A DNA stretch of 46,809 bases from Calidithermus roseus (lineage in GTDB: Bacteria > Deinococcota > Deinococci > Deinococcales > Thermaceae): positions 1-46,809 of the forward strand of contig NZ_QWLA01000021.1 in the NCBI RefSeq assembly GCF_003574095.1, written 5' to 3'. Within the stretch, counting starts at the first letter, position 1; every line of letters starts with the position of its first letter. A program made the position numbers and the translations under genes. The notes beneath the pieces are model-generated. The model did not search any database. It was not told the origin of the DNA and saw nothing but the letters and a program-made list of their open reading frames with translations. This document shows positions 17,703 through 25,976 of the stretch, piece by piece.

Positions 17703-18857
17703 TCATCCCTCCCCCCTCGCCCGCGGCAGGAGCGCACGGGCGTAGACCGTGCTGAACACCGAGACCAGGACCAGCAGGGTGAAGCCCAGTGCCGCCGCCG
17801 TGCCCACGTCCAGCGTCCGCCAGGCGAAGTAGGCGTGCAGGGTGATGGACTCGGTGGCCGTGCCCGGGCCGCCGTTGGTGAGGATGTTGGGCAGGTCCAC
17901 GATCTTGAAGCCCTCGATCATGCGGATCAGGACCAAGGTGGCGCTGGCCGGCAGCAGGTAGGGGAAGATCACGTAACGGAAGGTCTGCCACCTCGTCGCC
18001 CCGTCCACCGCGGCGGCTTCGATCTGCTCCTGGGGAATGCTCTGCAGTGCGGCCAGCAGCACGATGAAGGCGAAGGGGGTCCACTGCCAGGTATCGCCGA
18101 TGAGCACCGCGAAGCGGGCCCCCCAGGGGTCGTTGACCCAGGAGAAGCCCTCGAGGCCCAGCGCCGCCCACAGGGGCTGCAAAGGCCCCTTGCTGGTGTC
18201 GGTGAGCATGCGGAACATGTAGGCGATCCCCACCGGGGTGATGGCCAAAGGTAGCATGAACACCACCCGGAAGAAGCGCGTTCCCGGCAGGCGCTCAGCG
18301 CACAGCAAAGCCAGCCACAGCCCCAGCCCGTACTGCAAGGCCGTGCCCGCGAAGACGTAGAAAAGCGTCGTCTGCAAGGTCCCCAGCAGGCTGCCGGGAA
18401 CCAGCCGAGAGAGCACCAGCCAGGCGAAGGCCAGCACCAAAGCCCCGCCCAAAAGGGACCAGGCGAGCCCCCCTCGCCCCTGCCGGTAGCGCCTGTAAAG
18501 CCCCCAGGCCAGCAGCAGGGCCAGGAAAAAGAGCGTCACCCATACCCACAGGGCTTCGCCCCCTCTACCCAAAAAATGCGCTTGCTCGCTGCCTAAAAGC
18601 AGTTTGCGGTAGTTGGCCAGACCCACGAAGTCGAGTTCGGTCTGCCCGCCGCTGAAGCGAATGCGGATCAAGGAGGTGTACAGCGAGCCCAGCAAGGGGA
18701 AGATGGCAAAGCCCAGGATCACCACCACCGCAGGCAGCAGGAAGACCAGACCGGCGCGGTGCTCGAGCCAACCGTAAAGCCGCTGCAAGGGCCTGGACTG
18801 CCCTGGTCCCGTTCGCTCAGATGGTACTTGCCTCGAGTCGTCCTTGGGTGCTCGCAT
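17703..18857 (-). CDS. ABC sugar transporter permease, MalF type, with inserted membrane segments
   Basis: A 384-residue permease partner of the MalG-type protein. The first helix is GLVFLLPAVVVILGFAIFPL; the EAA loop is IEAAAVDGATRWQTFRYVIF. Between residues of about 85 and 145 there is an insert with two extra hydrophobic segments (VWVTLFFLALLLAWGLY and WSLLGGALVLAFAWLVL) before the standard core. ATG 18857 is preferred because GAGGT lies eight bases upstream; a GTG at 18863 is possible. Expected role: import of a deoxysugar or its oligosaccharides. Confidence 0.88.
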   Translation of the reverse strand: MRAPKDDSRQVPSERTGPGQSRPLQRLYGWLEHRAGLVFLLPAVVVILGFAIFPLLGSLYTSLIRIRFSGGQTELDFVGLANYRKLLLGSEQAHFLGRGGEALWVWVTLFFLALLLAWGLYRRYRQGRGGLAWSLLGGALVLAFAWLVLSRLVPGSLLGTLQTTLFYVFAGTALQYGLGLWLALLCAERLPGTRFFRVVFMLPLAITPVGIAYMFRMLTDTSKGPLQPLWAALGLEGFSWVNDPWGARFAVLIGDTWQWTPFAFIVLLAALQSIPQEQIEAAAVDGATRWQTFRYVIFPYLLPASATLVLIRMIEGFKIVDLPNILTNGGPGTATESITLHAYFAWRTLDVGTAAALGFTLLVLVSVFSTVYARALLPRARGEG

Positions 18858-18932
18858 CTTCACCTACCTCGCCTTCAGGGGGCAGCCACCGACCGCCGGC
18901 GCGCAGCCGCCCCCTGGACGCCGTGCTCCGGG

Positions 18933-20423
18933 CTAGCGTTCGATGCTCAGGCTGGCGCGGTAGGCTTGCTTCTGCCGCTCCCGGCCTTCGGCGTTGGTGA
19001 TCTCCTCCCAACCGCTATTGATCTGGTCCATGGCCTGCTGGGCATTGATCTGTCCGGCCAGGAACTCGGAAAGGGCTTTGTCCAGCACCACCTGCTGGTA
19101 CTGCTGGTTCTTGGGGATGCGCAGGTCCAGGATCATGTTGGGGCTGTTCAAGCTGGCCTCGATAGCCCCCAGATAGACCCGGGCCCCGGCCTCGCTGAAG
19201 CCGGCATCGGTCCAGAGCTTGAGGTTCTTGAAGTGGGAGGTGCGGTAGGGGTTGAAGCCGGTGATGCCGATGGTCACGTCCTTGCCCGAGACGGCGGGGC
19301 TACTCATGTAGGAGAACAGGGCGTAAGCCGCGTCCTTGGCCTGGGGCCTGGCCTTGATGTTGATGCCGCCCGACCAGCCGCCGAAGGCCGCGTAGGGCGC
19401 GTGGTTGATGCCCCCTGTCGCGTGGGGGCAGAGGCTGGCGGTGCAGCTCACCAGCCGGCCACTGGCCCGGTCCAGGACCCGCCGGCTCCCCGGCAGGATC
19501 ACCGCGCCCACCTTGTCCTTGACCTTGGAGGTCTGCGGGTCGATGGCCAGGGTGCCGATGTCCCCCCAGTCCACAGAAAGGGCGCAGCGGCCACTGGTGA
19601 ACAGGCCGCGGGTGTCGCCCACGTCCAGATTGAGCTCGTCGGGCGGGCCGTACTGGGTGGTCTCCTTGTAGACCCTGAGGGCTTCGGCGAAAGCCTCGTT
19701 GCGCACCAGGGGGCGCATGGTGTCCGTGTCGAAGAAAGCACCCTGCTGCGTGCCCCTCGATTGCACGAAACCTCCAAGGATGGACGTGAACATCCAGTAG
19801 GACTGGGCGTTGCGCTTCTTGGCGATGCAACTGCCATAGTCGGCCCTGCCGTCGCCGTTCCAGTCCTTGCCGTGGGCGGCTTTGGCGATGGCCAGGTAGT
19901 CGTCCCAGGTCTGGGGGGGGCGCAGGTTGAGCTGCTGCAACACGTCGGTGCGGTAGTAGACCATCTGGAAGTCGCCGTCGAGGGGAATGGTGTAGATCTT
20001 GCCGCCGTAGCTGGCGCTGAAGTTGCGGAAGAACTCGCCGATGTCGCTCCACTGGATGTCCCGGTCGGCGCGGATACGGGCGGTGAGGTCCTCCATGATC
20101 CCCGCGGGCACGAAGTCGGCCATCCACTGCGGGGCGAAGATCCAGGCGTCAAAGCTGTTGGTGCCGGTGGTGGCATCGGTCAGGATCTGCTGGTAGAGGT
20201 CGGCGAAGGGGACCACCACCACGTTGACCCTGGCCCCGGTCATCTGCTCGAACTCCCTGCCGCGCCGCCGCAGGGGCTCGGCGATCTGCGGGCCGGTGAA
20301 GGTGAGCACGTTGATCTGCACCCCGTCGAAGCGCCGGCCCTGGCCCTGCACCAATCCGGCCAGCAGCATTGCGGTAAGAGCCGCCACTCCCGCGAGAAGG
20401 GCGAATATCCGCTTGAATTTCAT
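18933..20423 (-). CDS. Extracellular sugar-binding protein of ABC importer
   Basis: A family 1 solute-binding protein of 496 residues. The signal peptide is MKFKRIFALLAGVAALTAML with a following GLVQGQG cleavage region; no lipobox cysteine is seen. The mature part opens with QINVLTFTGPQIAEPLRRRG and has the hinge-and-cleft composition of MalE-like proteins. GAAGGAGG upstream of ATG 20423 fixes the start; the frame is open to 20480 but without a better site. First transport gene after the LacI-type regulator, 132 bp downstream of it. The ligand cannot be read from sequence; the operon suggests fucose-containing sugar. Confidence 0.88.
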   Translation of the reverse strand: MKFKRIFALLAGVAALTAMLLAGLVQGQGRRFDGVQINVLTFTGPQIAEPLRRRGREFEQMTGARVNVVVVPFADLYQQILTDATTGTNSFDAWIFAPQWMADFVPAGIMEDLTARIRADRDIQWSDIGEFFRNFSASYGGKIYTIPLDGDFQMVYYRTDVLQQLNLRPPQTWDDYLAIAKAAHGKDWNGDGRADYGSCIAKKRNAQSYWMFTSILGGFVQSRGTQQGAFFDTDTMRPLVRNEAFAEALRVYKETTQYGPPDELNLDVGDTRGLFTSGRCALSVDWGDIGTLAIDPQTSKVKDKVGAVILPGSRRVLDRASGRLVSCTASLCPHATGGINHAPYAAFGGWSGGINIKARPQAKDAAYALFSYMSSPAVSGKDVTIGITGFNPYRTSHFKNLKLWTDAGFSEAGARVYLGAIEASLNSPNMILDLRIPKNQQYQQVVLDKALSEFLAGQINAQQAMDQINSGWEEITNAEGRERQKQAYRASLSIER

Positions 20424-20555
20424 GGGTTCAAGCCTCCTTCGGATCTCAGGTGAGAAACCACGGGTTACGAGCCTAACCATCAGGGTTTTGCTGGATCTTT
20501 CGCATCACCTCCTCTCGTCATTTGGATCTGCCCCGTGCAGAGCAGGGAATCCGTC

Positions 20556-21641
20556 TCATCGCGCCCGGCTGTGTCCGGATATAGCCGGGGCATCTGGTCT
20601 GCTTGGCTGGGCTTCCCGGCAGGACTCCCGCACGATCAGCCGGGTCGGCAGTCGCACGACCCGCGACTTTTGCCGCGCCCCCCGCCTTTCCATGGACTCC
20701 ACGATGATCTTCGCGGCGGTGTGCCCGAGCTCGTAGGCTTGCTGAGCCACCACCGTGAGGGGGGGGTTCACCAGGGCGGCCCACTGGGTTTCGTCGAAGC
20801 ACACCACCGACAGCTCGAGCGGGATCTCGAGGCCCGCCTCCCGCACCGCCCGCAGCACCCCGCTCATCATCTGGGCGTTCTGCACGAAAAGGGCCGAGGG
20901 CAGGCCGGGGCGGGCGAACAGCTCGCGGGCAGCCCGATAGCCCCCCTCGGGGGTGTTGGGGCAGCTGAGCACCCAGCGGGGGTCCAGGGATACCCCCTGG
21001 CGCTCCAGGCTCCCCTGGAAGCCCGCTAGGCGTTCTTTCCCGCTGGTGATGCTGGTGTCGCCGGCGATCACGGCGAAAGAGCGGTGCCCCAGACTCAGAA
21101 GGTATTCAGCGGCGCTCGCGGCTCCCCCCAGGTTGTCCGAGAGCACCGAGGTGACCCCTCTAGCCCCGCTGATGCGGTCGACCTCCACCACACGAGTACC
21201 GCTTCTGACCAGGGCCTCGATGCGCTGGCGCTGGGCGGTGCCCCGGGTGGGCTCGATGATGATGCCGCCGACCTGGAAGCCCCTGAGCACCTCCAGGTAG
21301 CGCATCTCTTCCCTCGGATCCTCGCCGGAGTTGCACAGGATGGTGGCGAAGCCGTGCTCGCTGGCCAGATCCTCCACCCCCTTGGCCACCTCGGCGTGGA
21401 AGGGTACCAGGATATCGGAGATGATCAGGCCGATGGTGCGCGAGCCCTGCTTGCGCAGGCTGCGGGCTAGCTGGTTGGGAGCGTACCCCAGCGCTTCGGC
21501 GGCCTCGAGGATTCGCCTGCGGGTCTCGGGGGTCACCATCTCGGGCCGCGTCAGCGCGCGGGACACCGTGGAAGCCGAGACCCCGGCGCGTGCGGCCACG
21601 TCCTCCTGCCGCACCATTCCCGGCTGGGTCCCCCGCTTCAT
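20556..21641 (-). CDS. LacI-family transcriptional repressor of the deoxysugar operon
   Basis: A 361-residue regulator. The N-terminal helix-turn-helix and hinge are VRQEDVAARAGVSASTVSRA and APNQLARSLRKQGSRTIGL; the rest is a periplasmic-binding-like effector domain (IGLIISDILVPFHAEVAKGV to about residue 340). The gene is first in the operon and its promoter carries an 18-bp palindrome right after the -10 box, so autoregulation and joint control of the downstream operon are likely. The inducer is probably a pathway sugar. The C-terminal tail of about 20 residues (QPSRPDAPAISG) is unlike the family. Confidence 0.92.
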   Translation of the reverse strand: MKRGTQPGMVRQEDVAARAGVSASTVSRALTRPEMVTPETRRRILEAAEALGYAPNQLARSLRKQGSRTIGLIISDILVPFHAEVAKGVEDLASEHGFATILCNSGEDPREEMRYLEVLRGFQVGGIIIEPTRGTAQRQRIEALVRSGTRVVEVDRISGARGVTSVLSDNLGGAASAAEYLLSLGHRSFAVIAGDTSITSGKERLAGFQGSLERQGVSLDPRWVLSCPNTPEGGYRAARELFARPGLPSALFVQNAQMMSGVLRAVREAGLEIPLELSVVCFDETQWAALVNPPLTVVAQQAYELGHTAAKIIVESMERRGARQKSRVVRLPTRLIVRESCREAQPSRPDAPAISGHSRAR

Positions 21642-21693
21642 GGGCTACACTCCACTCCCCGCGACCGCCGATTCCAAGCGGCTGCAAACGTCT

Positions 21694-21742
21694 GCTGCAA
21701 TCGATTGCAGCCGTTATACACCTCTCCCTCACTCGCTGTCAA
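21694..21742 (-). promoter_or_regulatory. Promoter and LacI-type operator of the deoxysugar operon
   Basis: On the minus strand, -35 TTGACA (21742-21737), an 18-bp spacer and -10 TATAAC (21718-21713). One base further lies the perfect palindrome GCTGCAATCGATTGCAGC (21711-21694), with the central CG typical of LacI-family operators. It covers the transcription start. No second copy was found before the binding-protein gene at 20423, which supports a single long transcript starting here. Confidence 0.85.
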
Positions 21743-21764
21743 GCCCCAGAGCGAGTAAAGAGGC

Positions 21765-22022
21765 TCAGCCCGGCAGGCCGTGGGAGCGGGCCTTCGAACG
21801 CAGGAAGGCCAGCCCTTCGCGTACCAGGTATGCCGGGTTTTCGACTACCGGGCGCCACATGCAAGTGGCGCGGGCAATGTCCGGGTTGAGGGCTACGAAC
21901 GATTCCATCACCAGGTCGCCCCAGTAGCCGATAGCGCCCAGGCCGCTGAACACCTCGTCCCAGTACACGTTGCCGCTGCCGGGGGTCCCCCGGTCGCTCT
22001 CGGAGAGGTGGCTACAGGCCAG
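21765..22022 (-). pseudogene. Truncated sugar isomerase/epimerase (AP-endonuclease-2 fold) remnant
   Basis: The last about 85 codons of a minus-strand frame contain CSHLSESDRGTPGSGNVYWD followed by EVFSGLGAIGYWG and ESFVALNPDIA, the C-terminal part of xylose-isomerase-like TIM-barrel epimerases of the tagatose/psicose 3-epimerase group. The N-terminal two thirds are absent: upstream codons (to 22100) show no similarity and run into the AT-rich promoter of the DsrE operon. It sits just upstream of the LacI gene in the same direction, so it was probably once part of the sugar locus. Confidence 0.72.
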
Positions 22023-22091
22023 GGGGCGGCGATCTGCTCGAGCCAGCCCAGGCCATGTCCTAAGACGGCGATTTGCTCCGCTGTCGAACGC

Positions 22092-22226
22092 TATACCCAT
22101 GCTAATGGGGGTATATTTATTTGGTTACCGATAAATAAGAGAAATAAAATTCCTACCCTCATCAGTTTGATTGCGAAAATTTCGTTTAGTAGGGACATTT
22201 TACCCAGGACATACATCCTGGGGGTA
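22092..22226. promoter_or_regulatory. Two inverted-repeat operators (CsoR/CstR-like) in the DsrE operon promoter region
   Basis: Site 1: TATACCC (22092-22098), eight bases, then GGGGGTATA (22107-22115). Site 2: TACCCAGGA, six bases, TCCTGGGGGTA (22201-22226). Between them is a markedly AT-rich stretch (22116-22200) unlike the rest of the window, presumably the promoter, though no -35/-10 pair could be chosen with confidence. The GGGGGTATA half-site recurs upstream of the thioredoxin-cstR operon near 45340 and 45365. Confidence 0.65.
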
Positions 22227-22266
22227 TAAAAGCAGAATAAGACTCGAGAAAGAGAGGAGCGGCTTT

Positions 22267-22680
22267 ATGGCAGACAAATTCGCCCTGATCGTCGAGAGCG
22301 GCACCACCGATAAGCTGATGGCGGCTTCGATCCTCACCGCGGGAGCGGCGGCCATGGGCAAGGACGTGACGGTGTTCCTCACTTTCGGGGGGCTGTTGGC
22401 CTTCAAGAAGGGCTACGAGCAAGCCCCGATGGTGATGCCCAACGAGTTCAAGGGCATGGAGGACGTGCTGGCCCAGAGCATGAAGGCCAAGAACATCCCC
22501 CACTGGATGAAGAACTTCCAGGACGCCAAGGAGGTGGGCAACGTCCATATCTACGCCTGCAGCGCCACCCTGGACATGTTCGACCTCAAGAAGGACGACC
22601 TCGAGCCCATTGTCGAGGACGTGGTGGGCGTGGCCTACTTCATCAAGGAAGCCGAGGGCGCGCAGACGCTGTTCATCTGA
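22267..22680 (+). CDS. DsrE/DsrF-like sulfur-carrier family protein
   Basis: A 137-residue DsrE-fold protein, 11 bases before tusA. It has the opening strand KFALIVESGTTDKLMAASIL, the glycine-rich DVTVFLTFGGLLAF and the conserved cysteine Cys98 in HIYACSATLDMF, the position that carries persulfide in DsrE2-type proteins. It probably shuttles sulfane sulfur in the cytoplasm to TusA or a dioxygenase/oxidoreductase. The start at 22267 follows AGAGAGGAGCGGCTTT; the frame is open further upstream but would run through the operator. No membrane segment is evident. Confidence 0.86.
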   Translation: MADKFALIVESGTTDKLMAASILTAGAAAMGKDVTVFLTFGGLLAFKKGYEQAPMVMPNEFKGMEDVLAQSMKAKNIPHWMKNFQDAKEVGNVHIYACSATLDMFDLKKDDLEPIVEDVVGVAYFIKEAEGAQTLFI

Positions 22681-22691
22681 AGGAGGAAACC

Positions 22692-22937
22692 ATGCTCAGT
22701 CCCGTTACCATCGCCAAGGAAATCGACGCCCGTGGGAGTTTCTGCCCCGGTCCCCTGATGGAGCTCATCCGCACCGTGCGCTCTGCCGCGGTGGGCGACG
22801 TGATCGCGGTGCTCTCGAGCGACCCCGGCTCCGTCAAGGACATCCCGGCCTGGGTCGCCAAGGCCAACCACGAGCTGGTGGCCCTCGAGGACGTCGGAGG
22901 CGATGCCAAGCGCTTTATCGTCCGCAAGACCCATTAG
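22692..22937 (+). CDS. tusA: TusA/SirA-family sulfurtransferase
   Basis: An 81-residue sulfur-carrier protein with the family motif GSFCPGPLMELI; Cys18 forms the persulfide. The fold and length fit TusA. AAGGAGGAAACC precedes the ATG. It is the middle gene of a three-gene operon with the DsrE-like protein and the flavoprotein, a grouping known from sulfur oxidation and persulfide detoxification loci rather than from tRNA thiolation. Confidence 0.9.
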   Translation: MLSPVTIAKEIDARGSFCPGPLMELIRTVRSAAVGDVIAVLSSDPGSVKDIPAWVAKANHELVALEDVGGDAKRFIVRKTH

Positions 22938-22994
22938 CGAGGCAAGCCGTAGCGGGCTCAGGGAGACCCTGGGCCCCGCTGCCGAGGAGGAGCC

Positions 22995-24134
22995 ATGAAA
23001 CAGATTCTGGTGCTAGGCGGGGGCACGGGCGGAACCCTGGTCGCCAACCTGCTGTCCAAGAAGCTCAAGGGCGAAGCCGAGATCACGCTCGTCAGCGCCT
23101 CGCCCCGCCACCTCTACCAGCCGGGCTGGCTGTACGTGCCCTTCGGCTGGCAGGACCCTAGGACGCTGTCGAGAAGCCTCAGGAGCCTGCTGCGCCGGAG
23201 GATTCGCCTCGAGATAGCCCGCGTCACCGCGCTGGACCCGACCCATAACACCGTCGAGCTCGAGGATGGCCGCAAGCTGGGCTACGACTATCTGGTGGTG
23301 GCGACGGGCTCCCGGGTGACCCCCGAGGATGTGCCAGGCTTGGCTGAGGGCGCTCATCACTTCTACACCGAGGAGGCCGCCTGGCGGCTGCACAGCGCCC
23401 TCGAGGAGTTCACCGGCGGCAGGATCGTGGTGGGGGTGGGCGGTCTGCCCCACAAGTGCCCGGTGGCCCCCCTCGAGTTCACCTTCTTGCTCGAGGAGTA
23501 CCTCTCCCGCCGCGGTATCCGCGACAAAACCGAGATCACCTACACCTACCCCATCGACCGCGTGTTCACCATCCAGAGCGTGGCCGACCTCGCCGCGCCC
23601 CTGCTGGCTGAGCGCGGGGTCAGGGTGGAGACCTTCTTCAACCTCGAGTCCGTGGACCCCCAAAAGAAGATCGCCTACAGCCTCGAGGGCACCGAACTAC
23701 CCTACGACCTGCTGGTGATGATCCCACCGCACCGGGGCGCGAAGTTCCTCGAGAACTCCCTCATCGCCGACGCACAAGGCTGGGTCAAGACCGACCGCAG
23801 CACCCTCCAGGTGCCCGGCTTCCCCAACGTCTACGCCCTGGGCGACACCACCGACCTGCCCATCTCCAAGGCTGGCTCCACCGCTCACTTCGAGGCCCCC
23901 GTGATCGCCGAGCGCATCGCCGCCGCCATCCAGGGTCGCGAGGTAGACCCCCGCCACGCGGCCTACCACGGCAAGGTGACGTGCTTCCTCGAGTCCGGCT
24001 ACGAAAAAGCCAGCATCCTGGCCTTCGACTACGACACCCCGCCCAACCCCCCAGCCCCGAGCTGGCTCTACCACTACGAGAAGATGGCCTTCAACAAGGC
24101 GTACTGGTACTTGGTGCCTACGGGGGTGATTTAG
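22995..24134 (+). CDS. Sulfide:quinone oxidoreductase-like flavoprotein
   Basis: A 379-residue FAD-dependent pyridine-nucleotide-disulfide oxidoreductase fold: Rossmann motif ILVLGGGTGGTLVANLL, second motif YDYLVVATGSRVTPED and the late FAD motif NVYALGDTTDLPISKAG. Two cysteines stand at redox-relevant places, Cys155 in LPHKCPVAPLEF and Cys330 in VTCFLESGYEKA; the C-terminal hydrophobic stretch fits peripheral membrane binding near quinone. It oxidises sulfide to sulfane sulfur if it is a true SQR; a related sulfide- or persulfide-handling reductase is the alternative. AGGAGGAGCC precedes the ATG. The stop lies four bases before the CRISPR array. Confidence 0.85.
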   Translation: MKQILVLGGGTGGTLVANLLSKKLKGEAEITLVSASPRHLYQPGWLYVPFGWQDPRTLSRSLRSLLRRRIRLEIARVTALDPTHNTVELEDGRKLGYDYLVVATGSRVTPEDVPGLAEGAHHFYTEEAAWRLHSALEEFTGGRIVVGVGGLPHKCPVAPLEFTFLLEEYLSRRGIRDKTEITYTYPIDRVFTIQSVADLAAPLLAERGVRVETFFNLESVDPQKKIAYSLEGTELPYDLLVMIPPHRGAKFLENSLIADAQGWVKTDRSTLQVPGFPNVYALGDTTDLPISKAGSTAHFEAPVIAERIAAAIQGREVDPRHAAYHGKVTCFLESGYEKASILAFDYDTPPNPPAPSWLYHYEKMAFNKAYWYLVPTGVI

Positions 24135-24138
24135 GCGG

Positions 24139-25321
24139 GTAACGTCCCCGCGTGCGCGGGGAACACTGCCGGGCCGCACCGCCGAGCCCGCGCCACAGGG
24201 TTCATCCCCGCGTGCGTGGGGAACACGATGCCCCGCTCCTTCAGGGCATCGCTCACATCGGTTCATCCCCGCGTGCGTGGGGAACACCGGGGGCGGCTAC
24301 GGGTGACCGAGCGAACGACCGGTTCATCCCCGCGTGCGTGGGGAACACGCAGCCCCTGTGGGGGGAGGGGAAGGTGGCTCCGGTTCATCCCCGCGTGCGT
24401 GGGGAACACTGCAGAACGAGTTAGACCGAATGCGGCTGCCGCGGTTCATCCCCGCGTGCGTGGGGAACACTTGGAGAATTCTGGAGCAGGGGTCTGTGGC
24501 TACGGTTCATCCCCGCGTGCGTGGGGAACACCAGCGCTTTGGAGTATCCGGGAGCGCAGCTTGCGGTTCATCCCCGCGTGCGTGGGGAACACGTTGCCCC
24601 CCCCAGGGAAGAGCTTGGCGGTGACGGTTCATCCCCGCGTGCGTGGGGAACACTACGGGGCGCATTTCGTGGAGGAACAGATGACCGGTTCATCCCCGCG
24701 TGCGTGGGGAACACGCGAAGGGCTCCGCCAGAGCGGCCATGACTTCCGGTTCATCCCCGCGTGCGTGGGGAACACGCGGTGGCGGTGCGGGCGTGCTCGA
24801 TCCAGCGCGGTTCATCCCCGCGTGCGTGGGGAACACGTTCCCGCGATCTCTATTAGATTCGGAACGCTCGGTTCATCCCCGCGTGCGTGGGGAACACGCT
24901 TTCAATCTGCTGATGGACCTGCTCGAGGCCGGTTCATCCCCGCGTGCGTGGGGAACACGGTTAAGGCGACCGCCCGCGTCCTGGGCGCCCGGTTCATCCC
25001 CGCGTGCGTGGGGAACACCCCGACAAGCCCGTCTACCACGCGGGTTGGGGCGGTTCATCCCCGCGTGCGTGGGGAACACGGGGGGCTCCCCCGCCCCGGC
25101 ACCGCCCAGGCGGTTCATCCCCGCGTGCGTGGGGAACACGGGGGGGGCTAGAAGAGGAGCTTTGGCTAAGCCGGTTCATCCCCGCGTGCGTGGGGAACAC
25201 TGGGGAATAGCCCCTGAGGACCTTCGCCCTTCCGGTTCATCCCCGCGTGCGTGGGGAACACGTTTACTCTGAGGGTTATGGTCCTGGTCTCCCGGTTCAT
25301 CCCCGCGTGCGTGGGGAACAC
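24139..25321 (-). CRISPR. Type I-E CRISPR array, 20 repeats and 19 spacers, no cas genes in window
   Basis: Core repeat (plus strand) GGTTCATCCCCGCG then TGCGTGGGGAACAC, 28 bases, at 24199, 24260, 24321, 24382, 24443, 24504, 24565, 24626, 24687, 24748, 24809, 24870, 24931, 24991, 25052, 25112, 25173, 25234 and 25294. A C precedes all but the first of these, so the functional unit is 29 bases with spacers of about 31-32. The leftmost repeat (24139) is degenerate (GTAACGT at its start, GCGCGGGG in the arm), as expected at the leader-distal end. The crRNA-sense repeat is therefore on the minus strand (GTGTTCCCC...GGGGATGAACCG), with the leader right of 25321. Repeat family I-E by similarity to E. 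coli and Thermus repeats. Confidence 0.97.
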
Positions 25322-25492
25322 ACTTGATTCTAGCGAGAAAAATTGCCCCTTGACCCCCTTGATGTGTCTCGAGCCGATTTTCAAGTATCGCCAACCCTTT
25401 GGGTTGATGGATCCATCCTAGCATCGGGGCGGGCGCTCAGAGTCACAAGGTCGGGCATTCCCGGTGGGACAGGTGAGTTTGAATCGCGGCAC
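25322..25492 (-). promoter_or_regulatory. Putative CRISPR leader
   Basis: The 171 bp between the last, well-conserved repeat and the methyltransferase stop codon contain no gene. On the minus strand the 60 bases next to the array include CAATTTTTCTCGCTAGAATC, relatively AT-rich for this genome, consistent with an I-E leader. No promoter could be chosen confidently; read-through from the upstream methyltransferase operon is also possible. Confidence 0.45.
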
Positions 25493-25969
25493 TCAAGGTT
25501 GTTTTTTGAAGCGGGGAACCCAGCGGGGGACGGTGCGGCAGTAATCCTCGTAGGCTTGGCCAAAGCGCCGCCGCAGGGTGGGTTCTTCGTAGAGGATCAC
25601 GAAGAGGTGGCAGGTCAGCAGGACCAGCAGGGTGTACAGCAGCAGGCTTCCGGAGCCGAAAAGCAGGGTTTCGCCCATCAGCACCAGCCCGATCCCCATG
25701 TACATGGGGTTGCGCACCCAGCGATAAAGCCCCTGTACCACCAGCGTTTTGGGCGGGTCGATGGGGGCCGGGGTGCCCTGCCCCCTGGCTGCAAAGTTCC
25801 AGACACACCACAGATAGACCGCCGCGCCCAGGGCGATGGGAAGCAGCCCCAGCCACTGCAGGAGGAGGGCGGGCCGGGGGTAGCTCCAGCCCAGCAGCCA
25901 CAGGGGAACCCACAGGACGACCGTGACGGGGGCTACCAGGGTGAAGAGCAGGGCCTTGAGCCAGACCAT
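25493..25969 (-). CDS. Isoprenylcysteine/phospholipid methyltransferase-like membrane protein
   Basis: A 158-residue integral membrane protein with about four hydrophobic segments. The ICMT/PEMT signature is GLYRWVRNPMYMGIGLVLMG, and the C-terminal EEPTLRRRFGQAYEDYC with its Glu pair follows, as in the SAM-binding half of this family. Bacterial members methylate unknown lipid or small-molecule acceptors. The start at 25969 (MVWLKALLF) is where hydrophobic sequence begins, 7 bp after the repeat-protein stop. Last gene of the SPFH cluster and next to the CRISPR leader. Confidence 0.82.
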   Translation of the reverse strand: MVWLKALLFTLVAPVTVVLWVPLWLLGWSYPRPALLLQWLGLLPIALGAAVYLWCVWNFAARGQGTPAPIDPPKTLVVQGLYRWVRNPMYMGIGLVLMGETLLFGSGSLLLYTLLVLLTCHLFVILYEEPTLRRRFGQAYEDYCRTVPRWVPRFKKQP

Positions 25970-25976
25970 AGCACCC

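Noticed and set aside
20473-20505. Ten-codon ORF MRKIQQNPDG before the binding-protein gene
   Set aside because: The GGAGG is only two bases from the ATG and there is no sign of a regulatory role; kept as chance.
24152-25272. Long open frames across the CRISPR array (repeated HPRVRGEH and SPRAWGT)
   Set aside because: They are translations of the 28-base repeat and disappear outside the array.
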